A stretch of DNA of 64,000 bases, from the NCBI GenBank assembly GCA_018894105.1, contig CM032122.1, forward strand, positions 37,169,404-37,233,403. The letters are read 5' to 3'. The position numbers and the translations under genes were made by a program. Positions 63,531-64,000 of this stretch are shown here, piece after piece. The stretch's first letter is position 1. Each line of letters begins with the position of its first letter. The notes below the pieces were generated by a model that was given only the letters and a program-made list of their open reading frames with translations, did no database searches and was not told the origin of the DNA. Source of the stretch: Jacaranda mimosifolia (taxonomy: Eukaryota > Streptophyta > Magnoliopsida > Lamiales > Bignoniaceae).

Positions 63531-64000
63531 TCTCTAGTCTCGTTTTTAATTTTTATCAAAAATTTGATACTCACTCATGATAGAATTTTATATCAATATT
63601 TTTCTTAAAAAATAATTCAAAAAATCGAGGTAATTCTATTAAATTGTAATAACTTAGACATCTAATGAACAAGTAAATTTTGAGATTTGCACATATAACC
63701 GCAAGAGGTATAATGAATTGTACCAAAATTTTTATCAAGCTTTTTTTCTTTTTTAATCTTAAAATAAAAGAACCAATGCCAGCAACTATGAGTGGATTCC
63801 GTGGTACATCGGCTAATATAATAAGAGAAAAAGATAAACCAAGCTATTTTTATATTAATTGGTCAGCCGATTTGCCACTTAGCCTATTCATCATTTATGA
63901 ATTATGATGGCACACGTGTCTCGACATTCCTGTGGTATCACCAAAATTACTTGCTATCTTGCTAATTTCTCTTTTACTCAACAAAATACAATAATTTTAC

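Noticed and set aside
63680..63907. 75-aa ORF near the right edge
   Set aside because: Low-complexity phenylalanine and lysine runs, no recognised family, no splice or promoter evidence.
1..64000. CRISPR arrays, operons, phage or endogenous viral genes
   Set aside because: No direct-repeat/spacer pattern, no bacterial gene organisation, and no viral coat or movement-type proteins were recognised. The only reverse transcriptases belong to LTR retrotransposon relics.

Overview
This is a plant nuclear genomic window, most likely from a core eudicot. The genes have many short exons, GT-AG and a few GC-AG introns and AT-rich introns, and the intergenic DNA is full of retrotransposons and small DNA elements. 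The species cannot be named from the sequence. There is no bacterial, organellar or viral gene content and no CRISPR array.

Layout. (1) 1-5.7 kb: the 3' two thirds of an AUXIN RESPONSE FACTOR 4-type gene (+ strand). It carries two identical 21-nt tasiR-ARF complementary sites in its large middle-region exon and a C-terminal PB1 domain. (2) 5.91-10.78 kb: an almost complete Ty1/copia (Tork/Tnt1-like) LTR retrotransposon with 415-bp LTRs, TCATG target duplications and one in-frame stop in gag-pol. (3) 11.1-12.5 kb: a decayed Ty3/gypsy RT-RNase H-integrase remnant split by a SINE-like insertion. (4) 13.0-18.0 kb: a TMEM209/cytochrome-b561-N-related membrane protein gene (+). (5) 18.4-20.6 kb: intergenic DNA with a copia integrase relic. 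(6) 20.6-34.4 kb: SIZ1 SUMO E3 ligase copy A (-), 16 coding exons. A Tourist-like MITE sits in its intron 12 and a truncated hAT transposon in its intron 1. (7) 35-40.1 kb: a transposon-rich spacer with MITEs, a nested 524-bp hAT-type element with 8-bp target duplications, and a copia relic. (8) 40.4-43.1 kb: an elongation factor 1-alpha gene (+) with a 5'-UTR intron. (9) 44.8-60.5 kb: SIZ1 copy B (-), again 16 coding exons. (10) 60.5-64 kb: AT-rich flank with further MITE-like repeats.

The main architectural result is a segmental tandem duplication of SIZ1, roughly 19.6-35.1 kb versus 43.9-61.2 kb, with the EF1-alpha gene lying between the two copies. All 16 coding exons agree in order and phase. 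Fifteen of the 16 have identical lengths, and exon 15 differs by 9 nt, so both copies appear able to encode full-length proteins (about 880 and 883 aa). Introns and promoters still align, and this lets insertions private to one copy be dated relative to the duplication.

The genes are not an operon and share no pathway in an obvious way. ARF4 is an auxin-responsive transcription factor, SIZ1 a nuclear SUMO ligase, EF1-alpha a translation factor and the TMEM209-like protein probably a nuclear-envelope or endomembrane protein. I found no convincing novel molecular system. The points worth following are the intact SIZ1 duplication, the paralogue-calibrated transposon insertions, the SINE-in-gypsy nest, the twin tasiR-ARF sites and the conserved GC-AG intron.
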